NCBI GenBank assembly: GCA_017883185.1
Contig: JADGOB010000029.1
Coordinates: 1-35,200, forward strand
From: Acidobacteriota bacterium
GTDB lineage: Bacteria; Acidobacteriota; Vicinamibacteria; Vicinamibacterales; Fen-181
Length of the DNA: 35,200 bases
Direction: 5' to 3'
Shown: positions 15,670 through 24,002 of the stretch, one piece after another
Layout of the letters: each line of letters opens with the position of its first letter
How positions within the stretch are numbered: the stretch's first letter is position 1
Program-made: the position numbers and the translations under genes
The notes under the pieces: generated by a model
The model's input: only the letters and a program-made list of their open reading frames with translations
Told to the model about the DNA's origin: nothing
Databases searched by the model: none

Positions 15670-15700
15670 AGAAGGCAGAAGTCAGCAGTCAGGAGTCAGC
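15670..15700. repeat. AGNAGTC heptad tract upstream of the PKS operon
   Basis: Four steps AGAAGGC, AGAAGTC, AGCAGTC, AGGAGTC plus a partial AGC, in exact 7-bp register. It lies between the M28 peptidase stop and the polyketide synthase start. Confidence 0.85.
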
Positions 15701-15744
15701 ATGAGGACACCCGCGACACCACTTGCGGACGCGTCTTGTCTGCC

Positions 15745-17730
15745 CTATCTGGCGGGCGGACCGATCACCGGCGTCAGCTTGCCCCAGCCCTGCTCTTTCG
15801 CTGTCTTCATGTCGTTGACGAGTTGGTCGGGCAGCTTCTCGTTCAGCTTCGGCCGCGTGGCGGAGTTCCCCAGGACCCAGCTGATCCCGTACACCGTCTT
15901 CGACACCGCTTCCATCTTGTCGTAGTCGAGTTTCTCCGGGCTGTCGGTCACACGGTGATAGTCGGTGTGAAGCCCATCGCAGAAGAACGCGATTGGGATC
16001 CCCATCTTCACGAAGTTGTAGTGATCGCTCCGGTAGAAGATCCTCTGGCCCGCCGTGCCCGGCCCGAGGTTGTCGTGCGTCGCGTCCGGCGCCACCGTGT
16101 CGTAGAAGTCGCCGATCTTCAGCTTCAGGTAGCTGTTGTTCACCGTCTGCACGATCTTCCCCAGCTCGTCGCTCGCGACGCGAGGCCCGACGACGAAGAC
16201 CTCGTTGACGTCGGCGAGCTTGTAGGATTGCGGATCGACGTAGCCGGGCGTCTTGCTGCGGCCCACCATGTCCATGTTCAGGTTGGCCACGACTTTTGTG
16301 ATGTCGACCGGCGGGAACTGGTTGAAGTACCGCGAACCCCAGAGCCCCTTCTCTTCGCCGGCCACCCACAGGAAGATCATGGTCCGCTTCGGGCGGATTC
16401 CCTTCGCGGCGCCGGCGGCGTACGCCCGGGCGATGCTCATCAGCGCGGCGCATCCCGACGCGTCGTCGTCGGCGCCGTTGTTGACGGCGTCTCCGTTTGC
16501 GTCGGGCGTGGCCAGGCCGATGTGGTCAAGGTGAGCACTCATGACCACGTATTCGTTCTTCAGGACCGGGTCGCGTCCCTCGAGCATCGCGATCACGTTC
16601 TTGGTCTGGTTCTTGTCGCTCGTGACGGCGATCTTCAGCGACAGCTTCTTCTCGGCGCTCAGCTCGAACGAGTCGAGCTTGCTGTTTGCCGCCGCGCCGT
16701 TGAAGACCTGGACACCGGTCAGCTTCTCACCCTGGAAGAGCGCGTTGATCATGTCGATGCCAGCCGAGATCGTTGGCACCGCGGGCGGCCTGTTGGCCTG
16801 GAACTTGACCACCTGATAGGACGGGCCGTTGAGCGATGCGCGAGGAGCCGTGGACGATGTCATCGCCGACAACTGCTGGAAGGTCGGGATCATGATGATG
16901 GCGACGGCGCCGTTCTTTGCCGCGTAGCCCTGGGGCGTCGTGAAATCGGTATTCTCCACGCCGATCGGATTGCTCGCCGCGCCCCCGCGTCCGCCGCCGC
17001 CCGCGCCCCGCGCCCCGGCCGCGGCTGCCGCGGCGGCCAATTCGGTCGGCTGGCCCGCGACCACCATCACCTTCCCGCGGACGTCGGTCCCCTGGTAGGG
17101 ATTGGTGTTCGTCTTGTTGATGACGTAGCCGTTGCCGACGAAGACGAGCGGGACCGACGCGAGATCAGTGGCGACTGCGCCGCCGCCCCCTCGCCCGCCG
17201 AAGCCGCCGGCGCCCACCGTCCAGTCCTTCCCGTATTCGAAACTGCGGGGCGCGGCGAGCGGCGCAGTCGTCGCGCCAGCAGCACGTCCGGCCGTCGGCG
17301 CGGCTGGCGCGGCGGCGCCACCACGGCCCCCTCGCTGGCCAAAGGCCGGGAGCGTCAGCGAGAGCTTCATGTTCGGGCCGTCAATCTGGTTGCTCACCAG
17401 TTCGAACGGCATCAGGTACGGCTGCAGCGGCCCGTCGGTGCCGGTTGCGCTGCCGCCGGGCTTGAGGCCCCATTCTTTCAGATAGCTGGCAATGTAGAGT
17501 GCGGCCGTGTCGTAGCCGCGCGAGGGAATATTGCGGCCCTCGAGCTGGTCCGAGGCGAGGAAATATTCGTAGTTCTTCAGCTCGTCCTGGGTGATCGCAT
17601 CAGCATTGCCGTAGGCCGCCCCTGACGCCTTGATGTAGGGCGACTTGGCCTGTTGCGCGGCCACCGTCGTCCACATCGTCAGGGACAGCAATCCGATCAG
17701 GAGTGAAGTGGATCCGGTGATTCGACGCAT
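15745..17730 (-). CDS. Exported M28-family zinc aminopeptidase with PA-like insert
   Basis: A 661-residue protein starting at ATG 17730, with GAGG five nt upstream. Residues 1-25 are a signal peptide cut before QQAKSP. The middle region holds a protease-associated-type domain broken by two Gly/Ala-rich low-complexity stretches (GQRGGRGGAAAPAAP and the AAAAAAAGARGAGGGG part). The M28 core has H400-x-D402 (SAHLDH), D421 in NNGADDDASG, E459-E460 in VAGEEKG, D487 in NLNMDMVG, and a late His in DGLHTDYH, which together are the two-zinc site. These enzymes release N-terminal residues from peptides outside the cytoplasm. It follows the DUF5107 gene by 62 bp on the same strand and may share its transcript. 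Confidence 0.95.
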   Translation of the reverse strand: MRRITGSTSLLIGLLSLTMWTTVAAQQAKSPYIKASGAAYGNADAITQDELKNYEYFLASDQLEGRNIPSRGYDTAALYIASYLKEWGLKPGGSATGTDGPLQPYLMPFELVSNQIDGPNMKLSLTLPAFGQRGGRGGAAAPAAPTAGRAAGATTAPLAAPRSFEYGKDWTVGAGGFGGRGGGGAVATDLASVPLVFVGNGYVINKTNTNPYQGTDVRGKVMVVAGQPTELAAAAAAAGARGAGGGGRGGAASNPIGVENTDFTTPQGYAAKNGAVAIIMIPTFQQLSAMTSSTAPRASLNGPSYQVVKFQANRPPAVPTISAGIDMINALFQGEKLTGVQVFNGAAANSKLDSFELSAEKKLSLKIAVTSDKNQTKNVIAMLEGRDPVLKNEYVVMSAHLDHIGLATPDANGDAVNNGADDDASGCAALMSIARAYAAGAAKGIRPKRTMIFLWVAGEEKGLWGSRYFNQFPPVDITKVVANLNMDMVGRSKTPGYVDPQSYKLADVNEVFVVGPRVASDELGKIVQTVNNSYLKLKIGDFYDTVAPDATHDNLGPGTAGQRIFYRSDHYNFVKMGIPIAFFCDGLHTDYHRVTDSPEKLDYDKMEAVSKTVYGISWVLGNSATRPKLNEKLPDQLVNDMKTAKEQGWGKLTPVIGPPAR

Positions 17731-17792
17731 GAAGACCTCGGTTGTGTGAGTGTCGAGATTGCGCTGGGTGGAACGGGTGAGGATACCACGTC

Positions 17793-20700
17793 TCACCGCT
17801 CGATCCATTCCGCCAGGACGCGCCATTCTTCGGTCGACGACGCGCCGGCCGGCCATGCGGGCCGCTCGCCGGCAAACAGGCGACGCCCCCAGTCGGCCAC
17901 GCGCGGATCGGATTGCTGCCCGGCCCACTCGGCCAGCGTCCGCTCGCCGCTGGCCTGGCCGCCGGTGGCCTTCGCCGCGAGCGCGGCGAGCAGGCGGCCG
18001 AGACCCGGCTTCGCCCGGCCCGACGTCGCGAGACGTTCGAGCAACGCGCGCGCGTCCGCGGATCGTCCCTGCTTCTCGAGACACTGCGCGGCCAGCCAGT
18101 CTTCGAGACGCTCATCGACGTCCTCGGGGTACGGCTTGCCTGCGCCAAGGTGTTCGGGCCAGTCGCGCGCGGCCGTGACGCGGCGGAGGGCCGCGTCGGA
18201 ACGGCCCGCCATCATCTCCGCCACCGCCACCATCAGTTCGGCTTCGCGATAGAGCGCCCTCGCCTCGGTGGAGCCCTCGTAGGGCAGGACGTTCAGGCGT
18301 CCCAGCGCGCTGCTCGCGTCGGCGAAGCGCCGATTGAGCAGCAGCGACTTCGCGTGCAGCATCCCGAGCATGTAGTTGGCCGGCGCCACCTTGAAGTAGC
18401 GGTCCGCCGTGTCGAGCGCCTGGCCGAACGCCTTGTCCTCGAGGTACCGCTCGACGAGCAGCTTGCCGAAGCGCCACTCCCGGGGATCGAGTTCGGCGGC
18501 GTGCCGCAGGTCGGCGAGCGACGCGTCGCGGGAGACAGGTTCGAACGCCTTCGCGCGCGCGGCGTAGAACGGGGCGAAGTCCGGCGCGGTGCCGCACGAC
18601 GCGAGGAGGTCGCGCGCCCTCGCCGTGTCGTTGCGGCTCCAGAGAATCAACGCGAGGTAGTACTTGGGGCGCCAGTTGCTCGAGCGGCGCATCGCCCAGT
18701 CGAAGACAACGGCACTCTCGGACCGGAACGGGAACACCAGGCGCGGCGAGGCGGCGTCGGCCTTACGCAGCGTTTCGGCGGACGCGGGGTCGCGAAGCGC
18801 GTCCTGGACGAACGCCAGCCAGTACAGGACCTCGTCGTTCGGCGGCGCCAACTCCAGAACCTGCCGCGCCTCCTGCAGTCGTCCGAGGTCGTGATACCAG
18901 GCTGCCAGCTCCAGGAACGTCTCGTGCGGCATCTCGTTCCTGATTCCGTTCACGAACTCCTGCCGGCTCTTCTCGTCCTTCAGGATCAGGTACCGCTCGA
19001 AGCGCGAAAAGTGGCTGAGCGGATCCGGGCTGGCAGCGAACTGCGTCACCGAGGGATTCCGGTCGCCCCGGAGGCGGGTGATCACGCAGAGGAGTTGGAA
19101 CGCCTCCAGGTTGTCGCTCTTCAGCTGGCGGCTGCGGTCTGCGTAGTCGGACGCCTTCCCGAGGTCGCCTCGCCTCACGTAGATTCGCGCCAGCTCGATC
19201 GACGCCGCCGCACGGAACGCCGGCGACGAGGCCGCCACCTCGAACCCGTCCATCGCGTCCACCGTCCGGCCAAGACGGATGGAGGCCAGGCCGTAGTAAT
19301 AATTCGAGGCCGGATCGTAGGTGTCGATGCTCAGTCCACGGCGCGCGAGATCCCACGCGCCCTGGTAGTCCATCGCCCGGTAGCGCTCCATCGCGAGGTC
19401 GGACAGCGCGGGCAGGTAGTTCGGGTCCTTGCGGAGGCACGCCTCGAGCGCGGCCTGGGCCTGGACGTACTCTCGCTGCCGCATCCACTCCTTCCCTTTC
19501 AGGTGCAGTCCCTGGACCGATTCCCAGTCGAAGTCCTTCGGCGACTCGAGCGGCCGCGACAGCTCGTCGTCCGCCACCGGCCGGTAGTCGAGCCAGTCCC
19601 CGATCCGCACGCGGAGGCGATCCGCCGGCACGCGCACGTCGATCGACTGCACCCACGTCTCCATCGGCTCGAGCGACAGGCGCGTGGTGAACACGACGCG
19701 GTCGCCGTCGAAGACCTCCAACGTGTCGTTGACCTGTTGCAGCGGCGAAAAGCGGATCTCCAGCGTGTTGCTGGTCGCCGGCGGGGCGCCCTTGCTGCCG
19801 GCGGGACGCGGGGTCCCGGGCAGAATCACGTTGAGCGCGCCGCGCTCGTTGGCTTTCACGAAACCGCGGGTGCCCTTCACCGGGAACCAGTACTCGGTCC
19901 ACGTGTCGGTGGAATACGGCTCGAACCCGCGGTGCTTGAACGGCGTGACGGTGCTCTGCTCGGCCGCCTGGTTGAACAGCCGTCCCGACTGCACCTCGAC
20001 GTACTGGCCGTCGGTGTCGGTGAGCAGCTTCTCCCAGATCATCCCCTGGCGCGACAGTCCCCAGATCCACGCCTTCTTCCCCAGCTTGTCGTCGCGCGTC
20101 GAGTAGCGCCCCATCCCGAACTCGTCGTCGTGCCAGTAGGCGCCGAAGAAGTCCGAGTAGCGGCCGAACACGTGGTACGACTTGTAGGGCCCGAAGTCGT
20201 TCTGCTCGTAGAAGGCGATGTTCTTGCCGTTGGCCGGGTTGATTGGCCACGGCGCCACTTCCCCGCCGTGCCCGAGGTAGTGCGTCCCCGGGTAGATCAG
20301 CTCGAGGTTGCCGGCCGCCTTGATGCCGGTGTTCATCCAGGTGTAATACGGCTGCTCGAGTGGCGTCGCGTTGTGCCAGAACGACCGCGTGGTGAAGTAC
20401 GCCTTGTCGGGTGGAAGCGTGACCTCCAGGCGCCAGGGCGTGCGGGTCAGCAGGTCGAGCACGCCGATGACGACCGTCGCGCTGCCGTCCGACCCGGTGC
20501 GCGCGAGGTAGTCCACGGGCGTGGCGCAGTTCGGCGTGTGGCCGATGATGCCGTAGTTCGGCTCGATCCCGCCACTCGTCCACGGCCCGCGCATCGCGAT
20601 GTCGCGAAACTTCACGACCTGGTTGTTGTAGATGAACGAGCGGCCGGTGGATTTCTCCACCGCCGACCAAATCTTCCCGCCGATCTCGGGCAGGATGGTC

Positions 20701-20954
20701 ACCCTGAGGTAGTCGTTCTCCAGTTCGACCACCGTCCACTCCCGATCGACCGGTTGATCGGTGTATCCCTCGAACCTGAAGTAGGGATAGATCCGGCCCA
20801 CCACCGGGACCGGGTTGGGATCGGAATACGGGTAGGTGCGGAAGACCTTCCTGTACTCACGCACCGTGGCACGCCGCTGCTGGGCCGCCGCGGACATCGC
20901 GAATGCCACCAGCAGGCACACCGCCAGGCACAGCCGCCGTCTCCATGTCGCCAT
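17793..20954 (-). CDS. Exported DUF5107 protein with TPR repeats
   Basis: A 1053-residue protein. Residues 1-24 are a signal peptide cut before QQRR. Residues about 30-430 form the DUF5107 region, with a galactose-mutarotase-like beta-sandwich signature (ENDYLRVTILPEIGGKIW, then GGIEPNYGIIGHTP and HYLGHGGEVAPWP). From about 490 to the end the sequence is helical, with tetratricopeptide repeats, for example YVQAQAALEACLRKDPNYLPALSDLAM and ARRGLSIDTYDPASNYYYGLASI. Such two-part proteins are common in Acidobacteriota and Bacteroidota and often lie near carbohydrate-use genes, so a carbohydrate-acting role is a reasonable guess, not shown here. A TAGAAT -10 ends about 10 nt before the ATG, suggesting a very short or absent leader. 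It is divergent from the DUF3311 gene. Confidence 0.9.
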   Translation of the reverse strand: MATWRRRLCLAVCLLVAFAMSAAAQQRRATVREYRKVFRTYPYSDPNPVPVVGRIYPYFRFEGYTDQPVDREWTVVELENDYLRVTILPEIGGKIWSAVEKSTGRSFIYNNQVVKFRDIAMRGPWTSGGIEPNYGIIGHTPNCATPVDYLARTGSDGSATVVIGVLDLLTRTPWRLEVTLPPDKAYFTTRSFWHNATPLEQPYYTWMNTGIKAAGNLELIYPGTHYLGHGGEVAPWPINPANGKNIAFYEQNDFGPYKSYHVFGRYSDFFGAYWHDDEFGMGRYSTRDDKLGKKAWIWGLSRQGMIWEKLLTDTDGQYVEVQSGRLFNQAAEQSTVTPFKHRGFEPYSTDTWTEYWFPVKGTRGFVKANERGALNVILPGTPRPAGSKGAPPATSNTLEIRFSPLQQVNDTLEVFDGDRVVFTTRLSLEPMETWVQSIDVRVPADRLRVRIGDWLDYRPVADDELSRPLESPKDFDWESVQGLHLKGKEWMRQREYVQAQAALEACLRKDPNYLPALSDLAMERYRAMDYQGAWDLARRGLSIDTYDPASNYYYGLASIRLGRTVDAMDGFEVAASSPAFRAAASIELARIYVRRGDLGKASDYADRSRQLKSDNLEAFQLLCVITRLRGDRNPSVTQFAASPDPLSHFSRFERYLILKDEKSRQEFVNGIRNEMPHETFLELAAWYHDLGRLQEARQVLELAPPNDEVLYWLAFVQDALRDPASAETLRKADAASPRLVFPFRSESAVVFDWAMRRSSNWRPKYYLALILWSRNDTARARDLLASCGTAPDFAPFYAARAKAFEPVSRDASLADLRHAAELDPREWRFGKLLVERYLEDKAFGQALDTADRYFKVAPANYMLGMLHAKSLLLNRRFADASSALGRLNVLPYEGSTEARALYREAELMVAVAEMMAGRSDAALRRVTAARDWPEHLGAGKPYPEDVDERLEDWLAAQCLEKQGRSADARALLERLATSGRAKPGLGRLLAALAAKATGGQASGERTLAEWAGQQSDPRVADWGRRLFAGERPAWPAGASSTEEWRVLAEWIER

Positions 20955-20963
20955 ACTGTGGGC

Positions 20964-20997
20964 ATTCTACTCTCAGCGGCCGCCTCGCCCCTTGACA
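20964..20997. promoter_or_regulatory. Divergent promoter elements between DUF5107 and DUF3311 genes
   Basis: In the 79-bp spacer the plus strand has a perfect TTGACA -35 at 20992-20997, with only a weak -10 (AAACAT, 21015-21020, 17-bp gap) ahead of ATG 21034. The minus strand has TAGAAT at 20969-20964, 5 of 6 consensus, but no good -35. Both starts would give very short leaders. Confidence 0.4.
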
Positions 20998-21033
20998 CCC
21001 GGCGCCTGAGGGTGAAACATCGCGCGGACAGAC

Positions 21034-21255
21034 ATGCCTATACGCTTCCGACTTGCCCTTGTTCCGGCCCTCACACCCGCTGTGGCCCTCGTGGCCGGCC
21101 TGCCGTTCGTGAACCGGCTCGAGCCGATCGTCTTCGGCCTGCCGTTCCTGCTCGCCTGGATCCTCGGCTGGGTGCTCGTGACCCCGGCGTTCCTGGGGCT
21201 GGCGTATCTCCTCGATCGCTCAACCTCGGCGGCGGAAGACGGAGACGGGCGGTGA
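21034..21255 (+). CDS. DUF3311 small membrane protein, symporter partner
   Basis: A 73-residue protein with two predicted membrane spans (about 7-25 and 31-60), including the LPFVNRLEPIVFGLPFLLAWI region typical of DUF3311. Proteins of this family are encoded directly before sodium:solute symporters (as with YhdT and PanF) and are thought to be small subunits or assembly factors. The stop codon overlaps the start of the next gene by 4 bp (GTGA), so translation is coupled. A perfect -35 TTGACA lies 37 bp upstream of the ATG. Confidence 0.88.
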   Translation: MPIRFRLALVPALTPAVALVAGLPFVNRLEPIVFGLPFLLAWILGWVLVTPAFLGLAYLLDRSTSAAEDGDGR

Positions 21256-22745
21256 CCACTCCTCTCCTCGTCATCCTGGCCTTCATCCTCGTCTCGACGG
21301 TGGTCGGCGTCATCGGCCGTGGGCGTGGCGCGATGAACCTCGAGCGGTGGAGCGTCGGCGGTCGCCAATTTGGCGTGATCCTCGTCTGGCTCCTGATGGC
21401 CGGCGAGATCTACACGACGTTCACGTTCCTGGGCGCCAGCGGATGGGCCTACTCGCGCGGCGCGCCGTCGTTCTACATCCTGGCTTACGGCACGATCGGC
21501 TACATCATCTCGTTCTTCCTGCTGCCTCCGCTGTGGCGGATGGCCAAGAGTCTTGGCCTGCACACGCAGCCCGACTTCTTCCTCGCGCGCTACAACAGCC
21601 CGGCGCTGGCCGGCCTCGTCGCGCTGATCGGCGTCGTGTCGATCGTCCCCTACCTGCAGTTGCAGCTGGCCGGCCTCGGGCTGATCGTCCACACCGCGAG
21701 CGGTGGGGCTATCGCGTCCGAGGTGGCGATCATTGTGGCGTTCGCGCTCACGTGCGTGTTCGTCTACACGAGCGGCCTGCAGGGGATCGCCTGGGTGGCG
21801 ATCATCAAGGACATCACGATGGTCGTCGTGGTGGTGATCATCGGGATCGGCCTGCCGTCGATGTACTTCGGCAGCGTCGGCCAGATGCTGTCCGAGCTGG
21901 TCCGCCGGCACCCGAGCCATCTCACCTTCCCCGGCGGCACCACGACGATGGGCGTGGGCTGGGTGATCAGCACGATCCTGCTGACCGGGGTCGGGTTCTA
22001 CTGCTGGCCGCACATGTTCGCGTCGGCCTTCTCGGCGAAGGACGAGCGCACCATCAAGCGCAACGCGGTCATCATGCCGCTCTACCAGCTGCCGATCCTG
22101 CTGGTGTTCTTCGTCGGCTTCACCGCCCTGCTGGTGATGCCAGGCCTGAAGAACCCCGACACGGCGCTGCTGGCCCTCGTCATGCGGAGCTACCCGGCAT
22201 GGTTTGCCGGCCTTGTCGGGGGCGCTGGCGCGGTGACGGCGATGGTGCCGGCGTCGATGCTCCTGCTGGTGGCGTCCACGCTGACGGCCAAGAACATCTA
22301 CCGGCCCTTGAGGGGCGGCGCCGTCAGCGAAGAACAGTTGATGCGCGCTTCGCGCGGGTTCATGCTGCTCATCGCCGTAGTGGCGCTGATCCTGGCGCTC
22401 TGGTCGCCGAACGAGCTGGTCAAGCTGCTGATCTTCGGGTACGACGGCATCGCGCAGTTCTTCCCCGGCATCGTGCTCGGCGTCTTCGTCCGCCGGATCA
22501 CGGCCCGTCCGGTGATCTTCGGCCTGGTGGCCGGGGAAGCCGTCGTGGTGTCCCTGATCTGGAGCGGGCACGACCCGTTCCTGGGTATGAACGCCGGTTT
22601 TGTCGGCCTGCTGGTCAACGCCCTCGTCACGCTCCTGTCTGCCACCTGGGGGCAGGTCTTGAATCATCGCAAAATTCACGATCCAAGACCTGACCCCATT
22701 ACACAATTGAAATTCGGAGGGGAACATGGGGAACCTGGCGGGTGA
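21252..22745 (+). CDS. Sodium:solute symporter family transporter with REP-derived C-terminus
   Basis: A 497-residue SSS-family protein starting at GTG 21252. About 12-13 hydrophobic segments are visible. Family landmarks are the N-terminal WSVGGRQFGVILVWLLMAGEIYTTFTFLG and the later GVGWVISTILLTGVGFYCWPHMFASAFSAKDE, where the sodium and substrate sites normally lie. These carriers bring organic solutes into the cell with Na+. After SATWGQVL the sequence becomes hydrophilic (NHRKIHDPRPDPITQLKF); this stretch is encoded by a REP-like hairpin and following bases, so the original C-terminus has been replaced or extended. The gene ends 20 bp inside the next gene. Downstream is an M20 amidohydrolase, which suggests uptake of N-acylated amino acids or small peptides, an inference from context. 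A 1610-codon open frame enclosing it is mostly antisense noise. Confidence 0.93.
   Translation: MTTPLLVILAFILVSTVVGVIGRGRGAMNLERWSVGGRQFGVILVWLLMAGEIYTTFTFLGASGWAYSRGAPSFYILAYGTIGYIISFFLLPPLWRMAKSLGLHTQPDFFLARYNSPALAGLVALIGVVSIVPYLQLQLAGLGLIVHTASGGAIASEVAIIVAFALTCVFVYTSGLQGIAWVAIIKDITMVVVVVIIGIGLPSMYFGSVGQMLSELVRRHPSHLTFPGGTTTMGVGWVISTILLTGVGFYCWPHMFASAFSAKDERTIKRNAVIMPLYQLPILLVFFVGFTALLVMPGLKNPDTALLALVMRSYPAWFAGLVGGAGAVTAMVPASMLLLVASTLTAKNIYRPLRGGAVSEEQLMRASRGFMLLIAVVALILALWSPNELVKLLIFGYDGIAQFFPGIVLGVFVRRITARPVIFGLVAGEAVVVSLIWSGHDPFLGMNAGFVGLLVNALVTLLSATWGQVLNHRKIHDPRPDPITQLKFGGEHGEPGG
22649..22697. repeat. REP-like hairpin inside the symporter 3' end
   Basis: An imperfect palindrome. The arms GGGGCAGGTCTTG and CAAGACCTGACCCC pair with one bulged A, then after an A/C mismatch the stem continues with ATC/GAT around a loop containing GCAAAATTC. 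This AGGTCTTG...CAAGACCTGACCCC type of element resembles REP sequences mobilised by Y1 (RAYT) transposases in many bacteria. It lies in frame at the 3' end of the symporter gene and ends 29 bp before the next start codon. No transposase gene is in the window. Confidence 0.75.
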
Positions 22746-23886
22746 CATCGAGTTGATGGCTGGCGCGCTGGTTGAGTGGCGCCGCGACTTCCACCGGCAC
22801 CCGGAACTGGGGTTCGAGGAGCGCCGCACGTCGAGCGTCGTCAGGGCGTTCCTGGAGGCGTCGGGTGTCGAGGTCCGGCAGTGTGGTCGCACCGGTCTCC
22901 GCGGGGTGCTGCGCGGCGGGCGCCCGGGCCGCACCGTCGCCCTTCGTGCCGACATGGATGCGCTGCCCGTCGCGGAGATCGCCGACCACGACTACCAGTC
23001 GGAAAACATCGGCGTGATGCACGCCTGCGGCCACGACGGCCACATGGCGATCCTGATGGGCGCGGTGAAGGCGCTCGTTGCCCGACGCGACACGCTGCCG
23101 GGCACGGTGGTGTTCCTGTTCCAGCCCTCCGAAGAGAACCCGCCCGGCGGCGCTCCGATCATGATCGAGGAGGGGGCGCTCGACGGCGTGAACAGCATTT
23201 TTGGCCTCCACCTGTGGCAACCGCTCCCGACGGGGATCGTCGGCGTGCGCGCGGGCGCGATGATGGCGCAGGCGGACGAGTTCGAGGTGGTCATCCAGGG
23301 AATGGGGGGGCACGCGTCGCAGCCGAACGTCACGGTGGATCCCGTCGTGGTCGCGTCGCACGTGGTCGTCGCCGCCCAGACCATCGTCAGCCGCTTTGCG
23401 GATCCGCTCCAGCCGGTGGTCGTCTCGTTCACGACGATTCACGGCGGCCGGATTCACAACATCATCCCCGACTCGGTGACGATGACCGGGACCGTGCGGA
23501 CACTCGACCTGCCCACGCAACGCCAGGTGAAACAGCGGCTGCGCGAGGTGTGCGAATCCACCTGCGCCCTTTTCGGCGCGACCGCCCAGTTTGCCTACAA
23601 CGATGGATACCCACCGGTACTCAACGACCCGGCGTCGGCCGACCTGGTCGCCCGCGTCGCGTCGCGGGAATTCGGGGCCGAGCGCGTGAAGAAGATTGCA
23701 CCGGTGATGGGCGGCGAGGACTTCGCCTACTACCTGCAGCACGTGCCGGGCGCGTTCGCGATGCTGGGCATGGGAGATGGACGGCCGTACCCGCATCACA
23801 ATGCGCGCTTCGACATCGACGAGAAGGTGCTGCCGCTCGGCGTGCGGCTGATGACGAGCGTCGCGCTGGAAATGCTGGGACGGTAG
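22726..23886 (+). CDS. M20-family amidohydrolase (N-acyl-amino acid/hippurate type)
   Basis: A 386-residue cytoplasmic metallohydrolase of the M20D/amidohydrolase group. It has the typical start region WRRDFHRHPELGFEE. Predicted metal ligands are C101 and H103 (MHACGHDGHMA), E136-E137 (PSEENPPGG), H162 (GLHLW) and H358 (YPHHN). The dimerisation domain has GMGGHASQPN. Such enzymes remove acyl groups from N-acyl amino acids, hippurate or similar amides. GGAGGGG lies directly before ATG 22726, a strong ribosome-binding site. The gene overlaps the extended symporter gene by 20 bp, so the transporter probably delivers its substrate. Its 3' end faces the histidine kinase gene across a heptad-repeat spacer. 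Confidence 0.95.
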   Translation: MGNLAGDIELMAGALVEWRRDFHRHPELGFEERRTSSVVRAFLEASGVEVRQCGRTGLRGVLRGGRPGRTVALRADMDALPVAEIADHDYQSENIGVMHACGHDGHMAILMGAVKALVARRDTLPGTVVFLFQPSEENPPGGAPIMIEEGALDGVNSIFGLHLWQPLPTGIVGVRAGAMMAQADEFEVVIQGMGGHASQPNVTVDPVVVASHVVVAAQTIVSRFADPLQPVVVSFTTIHGGRIHNIIPDSVTMTGTVRTLDLPTQRQVKQRLREVCESTCALFGATAQFAYNDGYPPVLNDPASADLVARVASREFGAERVKKIAPVMGGEDFAYYLQHVPGAFAMLGMGDGRPYPHHNARFDIDEKVLPLGVRLMTSVALEMLGR

Positions 23887-23888
23887 AC

Positions 23889-23970
23889 AGTTGTCAGTAG
23901 CCAGTTGTCAGTCGCCAGTCAATCACGCGTGACACACTGACCACTGGCCACTGGAAACTGACAACGACTG
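23889..23970. repeat. Double heptad tract and terminator-like spacer
   Basis: From 23889 five steps run AGTTGTC, AGTAGCC, AGTTGTC, AGTCGCC, AGTCAAT. From 23936 five more run ACTGACC, ACTGGCC, ACTGGAA, ACTGACA, ACGACTG. The second set is roughly the reverse complement of the first (TTGTCAG against CTGACAA), so the whole spacer can fold into a long hairpin around the palindrome TCACGCGTGA (23923-23932). It separates two convergent genes and may stop transcription from both sides. Confidence 0.8.
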
Positions 23971-24002
23971 CCTACGAGTGGTTTCAGAACCCAATCTGTA
24001 TG

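Noticed and set aside
22649-22697. Simple rho-independent terminator of the symporter
   Set aside because: It lies inside the open frame, has no T tract, and the AGGTCTTG/CAAGACCTGACCCC arms fit a REP-like mobile element better.
17913-22745. Open frame of 1610 codons on the plus strand
   Set aside because: Only its last 497 codons (from 21252) encode the symporter; the rest is antisense to the DUF5107 gene and is Arg/Val/Gln/His-rich noise typical of GC-rich antisense frames.
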